Assembly (NCBI GenBank): GCA_036426205.1 | Contig: CM071579.1 | Location: forward strand, 14,206,915 to 14,270,914 | Reading direction: 5' to 3' | Length of the DNA: 64,000 nt | Source of the DNA: Ascaphus truei | Taxonomy: Eukaryota; Chordata; Amphibia; Anura; Ascaphidae | Part shown: positions 53,176 to 63,640 of the stretch, piece by piece | How the letters are laid out: every line of letters begins with the position of its first letter | Numbering within the stretch: the first letter of the stretch is position 1 | Program-made: the position numbers and the translations under genes | The notes under the pieces: model-generated | The model's database searches: none | Seen by the model: the letters and a program-made list of their open reading frames with translations, nothing else | Told to the model about the DNA's origin: nothing

Positions 53176-54880
53176 TTTAGCTTTTTATTTGCCCAGAAAA
53201 AATCCTCCCAAAACTCCCTGGAACTCCACAGCAGCTCCTGCTGTCCCAGCAATGGTTGGGATCATTGTTCAATCAGCAGAGAAGAAATCAGACTCCGGCA
53301 GTGTGGAGGATTTCATGAAGTATTCTGTGTAATACAGACACGCTGTAAGGCTCTTCGCCTGATTTCTGACAGTGACTCACTGTTTACACGGGATATCAGC
53401 CAAGGCGACCCCCTGACAGTCACAGCCCTGTGTTATCACAAACAAAGTATACAGTTACTAAAAAATATACAATTTGTAAAATGTCCCTGATCCCAATAAA
53501 TATCTACACATCGCTTCTGGATCCATTTACTGCAGCGGTGGTGGGTAGGGTTGCCAGGTGGCTTCTCCAAAAATACTGGACTCAATGGTGAAAGGTGCGT
53601 CAGGTCACTATGTCCAGGGAAGTAATACCGGACACATACATGTCCAGTATTACAGTACCTCTCATTTTTTACTGGACAGAGTGTCCAAATACAGGACAGC
53701 CCAGTTCAATACTGGACACCTGGGAACCCTAGTGGTGGAACACACAACCTGTTGAGAAAAGCATTGGGCTTCTCCTACAAGTACCCGGGGGGCAAATGTT
53801 CTTATCCTGAAAAATTTTAGGGAATTTGAAAGCACTTTTTTTTTATTGTGAGCGTAGCATTGAAGTCCTAGGGTGGGCTCCTTCCTCAATAAATATCAAA
53901 ACCTCAGAGGGGCCGATGTACCAAGGCAATTTTGGAGCAAAGTGAGAATTTTTCACGTTGTGCCTCTTTGCATGAATTTGTCAGCACACATTTCTGCCGT
54001 GTGGGCACCAGTTTGGGATTTAGGGACTGTATATAGGAGATGCTACGGGGAGCGCTCATGTCTAACGAGATGCGTAATGTTTAACACCTATCCTATCCCT
54101 TTATGTTCCCTGCGCCCAAAAACCCGCCAGGCGTGAGCTGACGTCACCCTCTCTGCACAACAATCGGTGCTAAGTTTGGCAAACAACCTTCTTACATCTG
54201 GGGCAACAGAGAGCAAAGAGCAGATGCGCGATAAACACGTTTCTTGGCGTTGATACGGCGTCTCTTGCGTGCGAGCAATACCCTTCGCCAGGTGTGAGGG
54301 GGGGAGGGGAGGGCGGGGGAGGGAGAGATGGGGGGAGGTTCCTTTCTTCACCTCTTTACTCTTCTCCTTCTTCTTTTCGCTTTTTGCTATTTTTTCCCAA
54401 CTTAAAAAACACTAATAAACTAATCAATTTTTTTTTCTTCTTGACTTCTTTTTTTGGTTGTGTTATAGAGATTATATTCTCTCTTTCACCTACCTCGCTC
54501 TTATTTTGACAGTCTATCTTGTCAGAGGGCAGTCAGTTTTTGCCTTTCGTTTCCTCATCTCTTCTTTTTATTTTTTTCTTTTTTTTTTATTCTCTTTTTT
54601 TTTCCTTTTATGTGCCCATTTATTGTGCCGCTGCGCTTTGGGAATGAAAACGCGGCCCTGCACATTTTCATGCCTGGGCTACTTATCTGTGGGACATTGA
54701 GCTGATGTGCAGGGTGATATTTGCTAGTTTGGAAACTATGCAATACTGCGTTAAACTGAGTAACATAACACCGGTGCTGAACAGCCCCTGGGGAGCTGTT
54801 TGCTCGTCTCCACCATGACATCCAATTCCTCTTTATTCCCGTTCAATATCCTCTTACTCGTTTATAAGTCACTTTGTGTG
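53176..54880. other. No gene; T-rich patch
   Basis: 53176-54290 is unique. GCCAGGTGGCTTCTCC near 53555 and ACACCTGGGAACCCTAG near 53718 are opposed and could be ends of an unclassified repeat. About 54410-54620 is T-rich low complexity. No gene supported. Confidence 0.45.
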
Positions 54881-54925
54881 CATTCTGTCTTTAAAAACTG
54901 CCATGCACCAAACTTTCAAATGTTG

Positions 54926-55125
54926 GGAGAGAGAGGGAGACAAGGAGAGAGGGGATAGAGAGGGAGACAGGGAGAGAGTGTGTGTGAGAGAGAGGGAGAG
55001 AAGGGAGAAAGAGGGAGACAGAGAGGGGATAGAGAGGGAGACAGGGAGAGAGAGAGAGTGTGTGAGAGAGAGGAGAGTAAAGGGAATGAGGAAAGAGGGT
55101 GGCCAGGAGAGAGGGGAATCTAGAA
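54926..55125 (+). repeat. (GA)n-rich low-complexity tract
   Basis: GGGAGAGAGAGGGAGACAAG, GTGTGTGAGAGAGAGGGAG and similar units, with two imperfect 60-80 base internal repeats. Confidence 0.92.
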
Positions 55126-55560
55126 GGTAGACCGGTCTTTGGTGAGCGAGAGGGCGTTTTTGCCTCGCGCTCTACGGGCCGGGAGACCCTCTTTGCGGGC
55201 GCCCCGGGCGCTAGGGTCTAGATGAGGGATCGTGCTGTGTGAGAGCGAGGGAGTGTGTGAGAGTAGGAGCGAATTGATAACGATGACCAGAGAGGTGATT
55301 CGCTGTTAGACCTGTCCTAATCGCGCTTGTTTGCTAGATCTTTCGATTCAGGTGCAACGAGGTAGACCAGGCTCGCTGGTGATAGATATGAGACATGGCT
55401 TGTTAGCCTAGCTGGCGTGTTTGCTCTCGAGGGACAGAGAAGGATAAAGCGGGATCTACCCATGAGAGCTGGGATACGAAGAGTAGATACCTGCGATTCG
55501 CGTCTGTGCTCGCTATGTCTGGAAGGGCTCTAGATGTGAACGAAGGAAAGAGACAGACAG
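55126..55560. other. Unrecognised GC-balanced segment after the GA tract
   Basis: Words such as GGTCTAGATGAGGGATCGTG and GAGAGCGAGGGAGTGTGTGA. It looks unlike the flanking AT-rich DNA, and I recognise no gene or repeat. Confidence 0.35.
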
Positions 55561-56219
55561 AAGGAAAACTTTGCTGGTTATGATGAGGTTAGATCAGGCA
55601 ACCCTGAAACATGCAGAGCACATTCATTCAACAAGTGCCAACGTTTTGACCTCAAACTGCTCTTCACGGGGGCAGGGAACTCGGCACGAGTATCGGAGAC
55701 AGGGCAGCAGTCGGTGTGGAGTTGTAGAGGTGAGTGGGGCACTTACTGACTTTGGTCTTGCATGGGTTCTACAAACATCTATTATTCCATCAAACAGGCT
55801 TCTCACAGGTATTGCTGTTCTTGATCTTGGTTCTACTGTACAATTAGATCTAGCTGCGATTAAAGTGTATTAGATATTTAGGGCCATATTTACTAAGAGG
55901 TGTTATTTAAGTGATTACGCCAAAGGCGTCAGCCAGTGCTATGAAATAAATTATATATATATTACAACTACTAGGCAAGTTCTGTGTTAAAAAAACGTTA
56001 TTTGCTTTATTTGAACCTTTAATGCATGGTACAATATACATAGAATATCTGAGCTGCTGCTGCTGGTACAGTAGTTATGTTTTTTTTCTCCAAACAACCC
56101 GTTTCTTTGTAAGCCTGGAAAACATTGCACCACTGGGCTAATTTAATATGAAGTGTTGCAGCTAATTGCCTGGTATGTTTAATTAATAACATACACGTTC
56201 TGTCCCTCAAAGAAGCTCC
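55561..56219. other. No feature recognised
   Basis: Unique AT-rich sequence with a 100-codon open frame at 55571-55873 lacking motifs. Confidence 0.4.
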
Positions 56220-56350
56220 AGCTGGACCCCTGGAGTGATTAAAGACAGCGGGGCAAAGCTGTAATTATGGAGCGTGCTTTGGGGGAACAGATCAAGGGAA
56301 CTGTTATCATTACAAGTGATAATTACAGCTTCTTTCTCAAACTGCACCAA
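56220..56350. promoter_or_regulatory. Candidate conserved non-coding element
   Basis: GCTGTAATTATGGAGCG, GATCAAGGGAACTGTTATC, GTGATAATTACAGC and CACCAATAACCCC; two TAATTA-type cores are arranged in inverted order. Suggestive of an enhancer only by appearance. Confidence 0.2.
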
Positions 56351-57235
56351 TAACCCCATCCATGCCACAGGGGCGACGACTCAGTGTGCTGTGTAACTCA
56401 TCCCCTTTGTCTGAAGCACTTATTCCCTTTGTCTGAACACTTATTCCCATTGTGTTATAATATGGTCACGTGTATTGTAATGCACCGTATAAATAAAGGT
56501 ATATTGTCATGGAACAAGAACTGCATCTCTGATTCACCCCCCTCTTTCCTTTGCAGCTTCTGCCTGTCAGTTCTTATCTTCAGCTGCATGGAGTTTGCAC
56601 ACACATACTGTGCCTGTGTGATATGCAACAATGTTGCATTTCTTGCCTCTGGGCATGTAATCAGTGAACTGCTACTGCAGCCTCTGAGATCCTCCAAGTT
56701 AATGGGCTTTCCCATTTTCCCCCCTGTCCTTGCTGACAGTTAGTGCAGTCTCACTCCACTTTTGGTGTGACCCTTGCCCCTCACTTCCTTTTCCACCATC
56801 ACCTCTGGATGAGTGAGTACCCTGCTGTAACTGCTGTACTGGTAGGATTACCCTTTTCACCTGTCCTTAACTACAAGGCACCCACAGAGAGACACTATTT
56901 AAACATCAACATCTCTACACAAGTGCCAGTCTTTTACCCTGCTTTCCCTCAATAAAGTGAAGAAAAGATACAGACCTTGTTGTGCTTTGAAAAGAGGGCC
57001 GAGTTAAAGCTATCTGGGCTAAATCATCTTACATATGACCCTGGCCTCCAGAATATATATATACAGACCCATACATCCATAATGCTTATGCACATAGAAA
57101 TATTATACATTGTTTGCATTTACAGCACCCAAACTTTACCAACTCAACAGTTGAAATACATATATTTTACAGAGACTTTTACCTGTCTTCTATTTTTATT
57201 TCTGTGTATGGATTATTACAGAAAAAACAGGCAGA
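56351..57235. other. No feature recognised
   Basis: Unique DNA with AATAAA words at 56492 and 56951. The 119-codon frame at 56384-56743 is not recognised. Confidence 0.4.
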
Positions 57236-58080
57236 GGAAGCATCGGGGGGCAGGGCAGGGCGGGTGGTGCGTGGCAGGACAGGGGCGGGGCAGGGCGGTA
57301 GCGGGGTGGGGAGGGCGAGAGGGGGTGGGGTGGTGCATGGGCAGGGTGGTGTGGTGCAGGGCAGTGCGGGGTGGTGCAGGGCGGGAGGGGGCAGGGTGGG
57401 GTGGTGCGGGGTGGTGCAGGGCGGGAGGGGGCAGGGTGGGGTGGTGCAGGGCAGGGTTTAATGCAGGCAGTGCATGGTGGTGCAAGGGTGGAGGGGGCAG
57501 GGTAGGTCATTCAGGGCAGTCGGGGTGGCCGGCAGGGTGGGGGGGCAGGGCAGGGCATATGCAGGGCAGTGCGGGGTTGCTGGCAGGGGGAGGGGGCGGG
57601 TGGGTCATATAGGGCGTGGAGGGGCATGGGCAGGGTAGGGTCATGCAGGGCAGTGTGGGTTGGTGCAGGGCCGGAGGGTCAGGGCAGGGTCATGCAGGGC
57701 AGTGGGGGTTGCTGCATGGCGGGAGGGGGCAGGGTAGGGTCGTGCGGGCGGTGAGGGGTGCAGGGTAGGTCTGCATGAGTGCGGGAGGGGGGGTGGTGCG
57801 GGGGCAGTGCGGCTGGTGCAGGGTGGGTGGTACAGGGCAGTGCGGGTGGTGCAGGGCAGGGCGGGAGGGGATGGGGTGGTGCAGGGCAGTGCGGGCTGGT
57901 GCAGGGTGGGTGGTACAGGGCAGTGCGGGGTGGTGCAGGGCAGAGGGGACGGGGTGGTGCGGGCAGTGCGGCTGTGCGGGTGGGTGGTACAGGCAGTGCG
58001 GGTGGGCGGCAGAGCGATGGGCTGCAGGTGGGCGGGTGGTCAGGGCAGGGGGGGAGGTGGGCGGGTGGTGCAGGCGGAAG
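57236..58080 (+). repeat. G-rich degenerate minisatellite
   Basis: Variable units built from GCAGGGCAGTGCGGGTGGTG and GGGCGGGAGGGGGCAGGGTG. G makes up well over half the bases on the plus strand, with many GGG runs spaced for quadruplex formation. Spurious Gly/Trp/Arg-rich frames occur on the plus strand and Pro/His-rich ones on the minus strand. Confidence 0.93.
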
Positions 58081-58199
58081 AGTTATTGTTTCAAAAGCTT
58101 TAATCTGCAGAGCATTTGACTGCCTGGTTATTGGGGGTTTTATGCAGTGCCAAAGCGCTCTGCTTTACAACCCAAAGTGAGCATCCTTTCCTTCCTTGT

Positions 58200-58350
58200 T
58201 TGGGAGCCGCAAACAGGCCAGGTTTCAGGATACTCCTACTTCACACAGCCTGGCTCAATTGTGGCTCATATGACTCAGTATCACTGAGCCACTAATAGAG
58301 CCAGCTGTGCTGAAGTAGGAATATCCTGTAAAACCTGGCCTGAATTTAGG
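58200..58350. mobile_element. hAT-type palindromic element, family A (old copy)
   Basis: GCAAACAGGCCAGGTTTCAG, TCACTGAGCCACTAATAGAG, GCTGTGCTGAAGTAGGAATA and AAAACCTGGCC remain. Both terminal CAGGGG ends are lost. Confidence 0.65.
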
Positions 58351-58404
58351 TAAACAACAGGGTTAGCTGCCCTGATTATTAGGAAAACAATCAATCTATA
58401 TCCA

Positions 58405-58441
58405 GTATATATATATATATATATAATATATATATATATTT
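58405..58441. repeat. (TA)n microsatellite
   Basis: About 17 TA units with one phase break. Confidence 0.93.
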
Positions 58442-58502
58442 TTACATTTTAAGGTTTTATTCTCTTTAGAGGTGGAAGCCAATGTCGTTTTTTGCTCTAA
58501 AT

Positions 58503-58649
58503 CAGGGACGTACAACTCCAGTCCTCAAGGGCCACCAACAGGTCAGGTTTTCAGGATATCCCGGCCTTCAAGCACAGGCCGGCTGAAGCAGGGATATCCT
58601 GAAATCCTGACGTGTTTGTGCCCTTGACACTGGAGTTGGCCCTCCCTTG
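58503..58649. mobile_element. hAT-type palindromic element, family A
   Basis: CAGGGACGTACAACTCCAGT, CTCAAGGGCCACCAACAGG, GCTGAAGCAGGGATATCCTG and ACTGGAGTTGGCCCTCCCTTG. Flanks CTCTAAAT and CTTTAAAA are partly alike, as expected for a decayed 8-bp duplication. Confidence 0.85.
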
Positions 58650-58934
58650 CTTTAAAAACTGCAAAATGGTTATTTTCAGGGAGTTCCAGACCACCTCATG
58701 TCGTTTATTGCGTATTTGAACATGGCACGGTTCCTTCCCGTTACTTCCCTGCAGTTGCAGAAGGGGAAATGAAGCTTTTGTTTTCCCCGTCAGTCAACAG
58801 GGTCAAGCTGCGCTCAGCACTTTCCTTCCTGCGTGGCACGAGCTGCTGCTCCCTCCTGGCAGTGCTGAGGTTAAATAGAACTGCTTTTGCTTTGAGTATA
58901 GGTGCAGGAGTCTTTCTAAAAGGGACATAAGGAA

Positions 58935-59190
58935 GGGCTCAGTGATTAAGGACACTGACTGACGCGCAATAGCACGGAGTGTGAGGCAGGTCTGGTTTAA
59001 ATCCCGGTGTCCGCCCTTGTGACCTTGGGCACTTAATCTCCCGGTCCTCAGGCACCAAACTCATAGATGTAACTCTCTGGGGCAGTGACTGTGTCTGTAA
59101 CAATCCTGTGGTACCGCGTGTTGTACTGTAATTGTAACGTCTTTGGTGTCTTCCCCATTGGGAGAAAAGTCTTTATTGAATTAAAGTATT
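58935..59190 (+). mobile_element. tRNA-derived SINE, plus strand
   Basis: GGCTCAGTGATTAAGGACAC (A-box region), GGTTTAAATCC (B box), CTTGTGACCTTGGGCACTTA, CTCTCTGGGGCAGTGACTGT, and CCCATTGGGAGAAAAGTCTT near the 3' end, which matches the opposite-strand copy at 5860-6120. The head-to-tail order is intact. Confidence 0.8.
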
Positions 59191-59195
59191 ATATT

Positions 59196-59300
59196 GTGGG
59201 TGTGTGTGTGAGTATATATATACACACACACCAGTAATAATAACATTTAATTCATAACGCTATAATATATATTATATATATATATATTAATACTATAATA
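59196..59300. repeat. TG/TA/CA microsatellite cluster
   Basis: GGGTGTGTGTGTGAGTATAT, ACACACACAC and ATTATATATATATATTAATA patches. Confidence 0.9.
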
Positions 59301-59437
59301 TTATACAACCTGTGTAACCTACATATACACACCTCAACGTTACTGTAGCTATCTGAATGGACTTCTAAATACACTCTTTTTTCCTGCGTGGTGCTGTATT
59401 CTTCCTCCAGTCCGATCAGGGTTTTGGTGGCGGGTGA

Positions 59438-59489
<52 letters not shown>

Positions 59490-59508
59490 CACACACACAC
59501 ACACATAC
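59438..59508. repeat. (GT)n-(TA)n-(CA)n microsatellite
   Basis: About 20 GT units, six TA units, then CA units: a self-complementary array that can fold on itself. Confidence 0.95.
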
Positions 59509-59511
59509 ACA

Positions 59512-59846
59512 GTAGAGGCCCACGTTTTGGCGTTCCGCTAATATGGCGGTTTTATAAATAAATGTTCCCTGACTTCACCCATGTATATGTCATACAGCCC
59601 AACCTCTCCACACGCGTACGCTCGCGCCCCCTCCCCTTTCCTCCCCGGTTCCCGCCAAATTCCTTCTCGGCTCGCCTCCGCTTGCTTCTGGAATGCTGCG
59701 TTCTGGGCCGGAGTAGGAGTAGGAGGGAGGAAGGACGGGATCTCGCAGGTGAACATAGCATTTGTGCGCTCTGCACAAAAAAAAAGCTATGTGGCACTTT
59801 TCGGCGGGGGTCTGGAACCTAAACCGCCATATGAGTGGGGCCCTAC
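59512..59846. mobile_element. MITE (GTAGAGGCCCAC ends)
   Basis: 335 bp, left end GTAGAGGCCCACGTTTTGGC with AATATGGCGGTTT, right end AAACCGCCATATGAGTGGGG then CCCTAC. Class uncertain, perhaps mariner-type. It abuts a second inverted-repeat element. Confidence 0.68.
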
Positions 59847-59853
59847 ATATAGT

Positions 59854-60027
59854 GTCCAAAGGACAGGCACTCACCAAAAAGACGATTTATTGTAATCCAT
59901 TCGTCAACATTTTAGCTCGTTGCGTTTCTCATCTTAATCATCTTGAGAGACTCTGTAGCAGGCTGACACGTTGATGACGGGATTACATTAAACCAACTTC
60001 TTTTTGTGGAGTGCCTGTCCTTTGGAC
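59854..60027. mobile_element. Foldback element (GTCCAAAGGACAGGCACTC ends)
   Basis: 174 bp with perfect 19-base terminal inverted repeats, GTCCAAAGGACAGGCACTC and its complement. The interior on the minus strand includes GATTAAGATGAGAAACGCAA, distantly like the hairpin-GAAACGC motif elsewhere in the window. Confidence 0.78.
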
Positions 60028-60127
60028 ATCTTTATTATACAGTATTCACATTGTGTGTACTGTTTTACAGAACGCCCCATCGGTGCCATTGTTTTGAGTG
60101 GAGTGCCCATCTCTGATTATTTATTAT

Positions 60128-61690
60128 ACCATACATTATCGTCATCATCATCTACAACCCATATCTCCGAACTGCTGGATGAAGCCTCCCCAAAGATCTT
60201 CCAGATACTGCGGTTGCAACCTCTCTTCTCCACATTGCTCCACCACATTTTTTTATTTCTCCCTCCAATCTTACTTTGTCGTTATCTTGGTTTTTTTAAT
60301 CTCTTTTGGAATCCAGTCGAGCCCCATCTTAGTCCAGCGATGGTCATTTCTTCTTGCGATATGTCCGTCTCACTGCCATTTTCATTTCATCCCCCTTGTG
60401 ATGATGTCATAGACGTTTGGTTGGTTTCAAGCCCATTTATTCTTTGGGTAATACCCAGCATGCATCTCTCCATACTTCTTTGTGTTGTCCGAAGCTTCTG
60501 AATTGTCTTCGTATTTGGGGACCAAGTTTCACATCCAAATGTGACCGAGGGCAGAATACACGGGTCAAACAATTCCTTCTTGAGGCGCAGAGGAAGGTTC
60601 CCTTGAAATGTTGCCTCCATGCTACCTTCATTCTCCTGTTGATTTCATTTAAAAGGTTTCCATCCACCGGTATTTGCCGGCCAAGTTAGACATAGTCTTC
60701 GACTTCGACTTCTACTTCTATTCCATTTATTTGAATCTTTGCTGTCTTGACACATTTGTTGAACATCATTTTGGTCTCCCTTACATTCATAAAGAGGTCA
60801 CATTCTTACTTGCATTGGCGAGTTCTCTGATTTATTGTTGTAGGTCTTTTGGACTTGTGGCAAAAATAACAATGTCATCTGCGAATTGTAGGTGTCTCAA
60901 ATATTCACCGTTGAGTTTGATTTATTTTTCCTCCCAATCTAATGTCTTGAACAATTGAAGTGTTACTGTGAAAAGCTTTGGTGGCATGGTATCTCGCTGC
61001 TGCTTTCCTTCGCCGATTCTTATCTTGCTTTATGCAATCTAATGGTTGATGGACATCCTTGTAAATATTCCATATAATATCACTGTCCGCTTCTTCAACA
61101 TTTTGTCTTCTTAATGCATCTAGAACCGCCACGGTGTTGACAGAATCAAATGCTTTTTCGTAATCTCCGAATCCTAAAATGAGTGGAAGATCGTATTCAT
61201 TACATCGGGGAATCACTTCTTGTATGATTTGGATGTGGTCCATTGTGTTGTATCCACTGTGAACTCCCGCTTGTTCTCTAGACTGGACAAAGTCCAGGGT
61301 CTTTTGCAGCCGATTAGTGAGACTGATTGGTCTGTGGTTCTTGAGGTCTTCTTTGTCTCCTTTCTAATATATAACTATGGCATTTTTCCATGGCTCTGGA
61401 ATTTTCCTGTTCTTCAACCAGCATGTAAAGATGTTTGCAATGATTTTTTTCTAATTCTTCCCTAGCTTCTTTCAAGATTTCAGTTGTAATCCCATCTTCC
61501 CTCTGAGCCTTCCCATTCTTCATGGATTTGATTGATTTTTCCACTTCTTCTGGAAGGCTTTTTCTCCCTTGTCCTCTGTTGGATTGTGCCCTGTGTTATC
61601 TGTGTTCAATTTCATGTAGAGGTGTAGAAGTAGAGGTCCTCAACTCTCTTTATTAGTGGACGGTCTTTTATTGTTGATCAGTCATCTTGT
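60128..61690 (-). pseudogene. 5'-truncated RTE-type LINE, reverse transcriptase relic
   Basis: Read on the minus strand, pieces in several frames line up in order: KSIKSMKNGKAQREDGITTE (start of the reverse-transcriptase domain, about 61535), then SGYNTMDHIQIIQE and DYEKAFDSVN (the motif A region, about 61170-61240), then FADDIV (the catalytic motif, about 60875), a VDGNLL segment, GCETWSPNTKTIQKLRTTQR and MERCMLGIT (about 60480-60540), and a remnant of the C-terminal tail near 60300-60200. It ends in a GATGATGATG-type microsatellite near 60135. The endonuclease half is absent. Many frameshifts and stops make it a dead copy. Confidence 0.88.
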
Positions 61691-61962
61691 TCGAGTGCAA
61701 TGATTTGCCCCCCAAAATTAATATATATATTTTATAATGCATGTGTACTTGTGTTTCTAGAGGTCAGTGTGGCTTAATAACAGCAGTGGTGTTATGTGTA
61801 AATTAAAGGGGGCGGATACCAACAATACCACTGATAGACATTGCCTACCTGGTGTATTAATGGATGGGTAATGCCCAGTTTTGAGGGGTTAATCAAAATG
61901 ATAGGTTTAATTTGCATTATTTAATTTTGTTTATAAAAATACAAATATAGAATTATAACCCG
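61691..61962. other. No feature recognised
   Basis: AT-rich unique DNA between the LINE and a foldback; nothing recognised. Confidence 0.5.
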
Positions 61963-62956
61963 GCGCGTGTATATAGGAATAAGTGAATAAACCAAATATA
62001 TTAGTCCATAAAAGGATATGCGTGACTGATGTGGATAAAGTCCTTTTCTTCCAAGCTTGAGTGGTTAACAGATGGGAGATAGACTCAATTCTCAAAGCAC
62101 ATAGAGAAAGCGTTCCTCTTCACAATGAAATGCTGTCCTATAAGTTGAGACATAAAACAGGGGAAACCATTGCGCAGTATTGTTTAACAGCAAATGACCC
62201 CTTACTTATGAAACTCCAAAAAATGCCCACTTACTACAAGTAGGTAGGTAGCATACAGTGGAGAGAAACTCTATTTGGAGTCTTCCAAGTCCAGAGAGCT
62301 TCAGGTGTAACACGAACCCCACGTGGTGTCCCCAAATCCGCTGGATATAGGATGAGACTCCTTCCTGAGCCTGCTCCAGGGTTCCTGTATCTTGATCTCC
62401 GACAAGGGATGAAAGAGAGACAGAAGATTGCGCAATATATAAAATCTTTAATGACGCCTCCAGACCTAAGACAGAATAATACTCACAACAACGTGGAGTT
62501 TCAAAACAAATTAGAAGTGCCCGACCCGGCACACCCATCATCAATGTTCAGTCACTGTTAGTCCTTGCCGGTATCGCGTGTACCTCGTGTAGTTCCGGCG
62601 CGACCGAGATGACGTCACTGTCTCTGTTCGTGTTACACCTGAAGCTCTCTGGACTTGGAAGACTCCAAATACAGTTTCTCTCAACTGTATGCTACCTACC
62701 TATTCTAGTAAGTGGGCATTTTTGAGTTTCAGAGTAAGGGTAATTTGCGTTTAACAATACTGCGCAATGGTTTCCCCTGTTTTATGTCTAACTTATAGGA
62801 CACATTTCATTGTGAAGAGGAACGCTTCTTCTATGTGCTTTGGAATTGGCGAGTCTATCTTCCCATCTGTAACCACTCAAGCTTGCAGAAAAGGACTTTA
62901 TTACACATCAGTCAGCACCTATCCTTTTTTGTATTGTTGTCTTTATATATAGCGCC
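61963..62956. mobile_element. Large foldback element, ~1 kb
   Basis: Two arms of about 300 bases (about 61963-62320 and 62627-62956) are inverted copies. For example, GAGAAACTCTATTTGGAGTC pairs with GACTCCAAATACAGTTTCTC, and ACCATTGCGCAGTATTGTTT pairs with AACAATACTGCGCAATGGT. Outer ends read GGCGCGTGTATATAGG and TATATATAGCGCC. The central ~300 bases are unique. No transposase or reverse transcriptase. Confidence 0.82.
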
Positions 62957-63390
62957 ATTAATGTACATAGCGCCACAGTAGTAAACAGTGGGTTGAAAAT
63001 CGAAATAAAATAAACAGATAATATAAATACAGATCATGGAATAAGTGCATTTGAGACAATTAAACATAACATTAAGGAAGAGGAGTCCCTGCCCGAGGAG
63101 CTTACAATCTAATTGGTAGGTAGGGAGAACGTACAGAGACAGTAGGAGGGAGTTCTGGTAAGTGCGTCTGCAGGGGGCCAAGCTTTATGTATCATGTGTT
63201 CAGAATGTTCACAGTGCTATTCGTATGCTTCTTTAAGCAAGTGTGTCTTAAGGTGGGTCTTAAAGGTGGATAGAGAGGGTGCTAGTCGGGTACTGAGGGG
63301 AAGGGCATTCCAGAGGTGTGGGGCAGTCAGTGAAAAAGGTTTAAGGCGGGAGAGGGCTTTAGATAGGTTGATAATGCATTTTACCATATG
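62957..63390 (+). repeat. Interspersed repeat, SINE/LINE-like
   Basis: Contains GAGCTTACAATCTAATTGGT, then GGTGGGTCTTAAAGGTGGAT and GAAGGGCATTCCAGAGGTGT. The GAGCTTACAATCTAA phrase is shared with 20370-20450 and with the SINEs. It is probably the 3' region of a retroposon; no coding sequence. Confidence 0.55.
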
Positions 63391-63640
63391 AGCTCAACGT
63401 CCTATATAAGATATACAGTGTTACCATTTAACTTGTAACATATTTAAACTAAAGCACAATATTCTAATATGTAAATACTTAAAAAACCCTTTATGCCACA
63501 GAACCTTACTGGAGCAGGTCTTTCATCAGCGGGGAGGGTTCAAAATACTCGGGGGAGACCCACCGGAAACTGAATTCAAATCACACTGGGTGGGACATTG
63601 TATACGACCATGGCACGGTGGTTAAAAGTCTGGTTCGGAG
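63391..63640. other. No feature recognised
   Basis: Unique AT-rich sequence. Confidence 0.5.
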
